Part shown: one piece after another, positions 16,220-16,249 of the stretch
Numbering within the stretch: position 1 is the stretch's first letter
How the letters are laid out: each line of letters opens with the position of its first letter
Source of the DNA: Streptococcus sp.
GTDB lineage: Bacteria > Bacillota > Bacilli > Lactobacillales > Aerococcaceae
Length of the DNA: 16,249 bases
Direction: 5' to 3'
NCBI GenBank assembly: GCA_015264885.1
Contig: JABZYY010000022.1
Span: 1 to 16,249, forward strand
The notes under the pieces: model-generated
What the model was told of the DNA's origin: nothing
What the model saw: the letters and a program-made list of their open reading frames with translations, nothing else
The model's database searches: none
Program-made: the position numbers and the translations under genes

Positions 16220-16249
16220 TTTCATGAGAGTTTGATCCTGGCTCAGGAC
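16220..16249 (+). rRNA. rrs: 16S ribosomal RNA, first about 30 bases (cut by window edge)
   Basis: AGAGTTTGATCCTGGCTCAG (16227-16246) is the universal 16S 5' region, E. coli positions 8-27, which places position 1 near 16220. The following GAC continues the normal 16S sequence. The rest of the gene lies beyond the right edge. Confidence 0.95.

Noticed and set aside
1..16249. CRISPR array, insertion sequence, prophage, toxin-antitoxin or other accessory system
   Set aside because: I saw no regularly spaced repeats, transposase or integrase motifs, or defence-gene motifs in any frame. The window is core chromosome.

Overview
The window looks like a chromosomal housekeeping segment of a low-G+C Gram-positive bacterium (Firmicutes, most likely Lactobacillales). 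The evidence is A+T-rich codon use, strong AGGAGG-type ribosome binding sites, sigma-A-like promoters, short hairpin/T-run terminators, a Stp/PrkC pair with PASTA repeats, and the Firmicutes-type 16S rRNA start at the right edge. The genus cannot be fixed from this sequence alone; a Carnobacteriaceae/Aerococcaceae-like member of the order is a guess. All genes lie on the + strand, the same direction as the rRNA operon.

Layout. (1) Bases 2-1036 hold the 3' end of polA (polymerase domain of DNA polymerase I), closed by a terminator. (2) typA/bipA (1226-3073) is a single-gene unit with its own promoter, a leader hairpin and a terminator. (3) A membrane-anchored alpha/beta hydrolase (3284-4015) is a single-gene unit preceded by a perfect 26-bp palindrome and a good promoter. 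(4) A Gfo/Idh/MocA-family oxidoreductase (4109-5092) overlaps by ATGA with an HD-domain phosphohydrolase (5089-5736). (5) A MATE-family efflux transporter (5831-7198) starts at GTG. (6) gmk-rpoZ (7397-8264) form a two-gene unit. (7) priA-fmt-rsmB-stp-prkC (8394-15823) form a tight operon with an extended -10 promoter and one terminator. (8) An rRNA operon control region (about 15917-16219) carries two tandem promoters, a boxB/boxA-like antitermination site and several hairpins, and leads into the first about 30 bases of 16S rRNA at the right edge.

Functionally, gmk, rpoZ, priA, fmt and rsmB belong to nucleotide supply, transcription, replication restart, translation initiation and rRNA modification. 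stp and prkC form a phosphatase/kinase switch that senses the cell wall. This set is a conserved Firmicutes cluster. What stands out is context: an rRNA operon directly follows prkC, where rsgA and rpe are common in relatives; coaBC is absent between rpoZ and priA; and mutM is absent after polA.

I saw no mobile element, CRISPR array, tRNA, phage gene or defence system. I found no convincing previously undescribed system. The best leads are regulatory DNA/RNA structures: the palindrome at 3181-3206, the palindrome between rrn P1 and P2, competing hairpins at the 5' end of 16S, and the typA leader hairpin.
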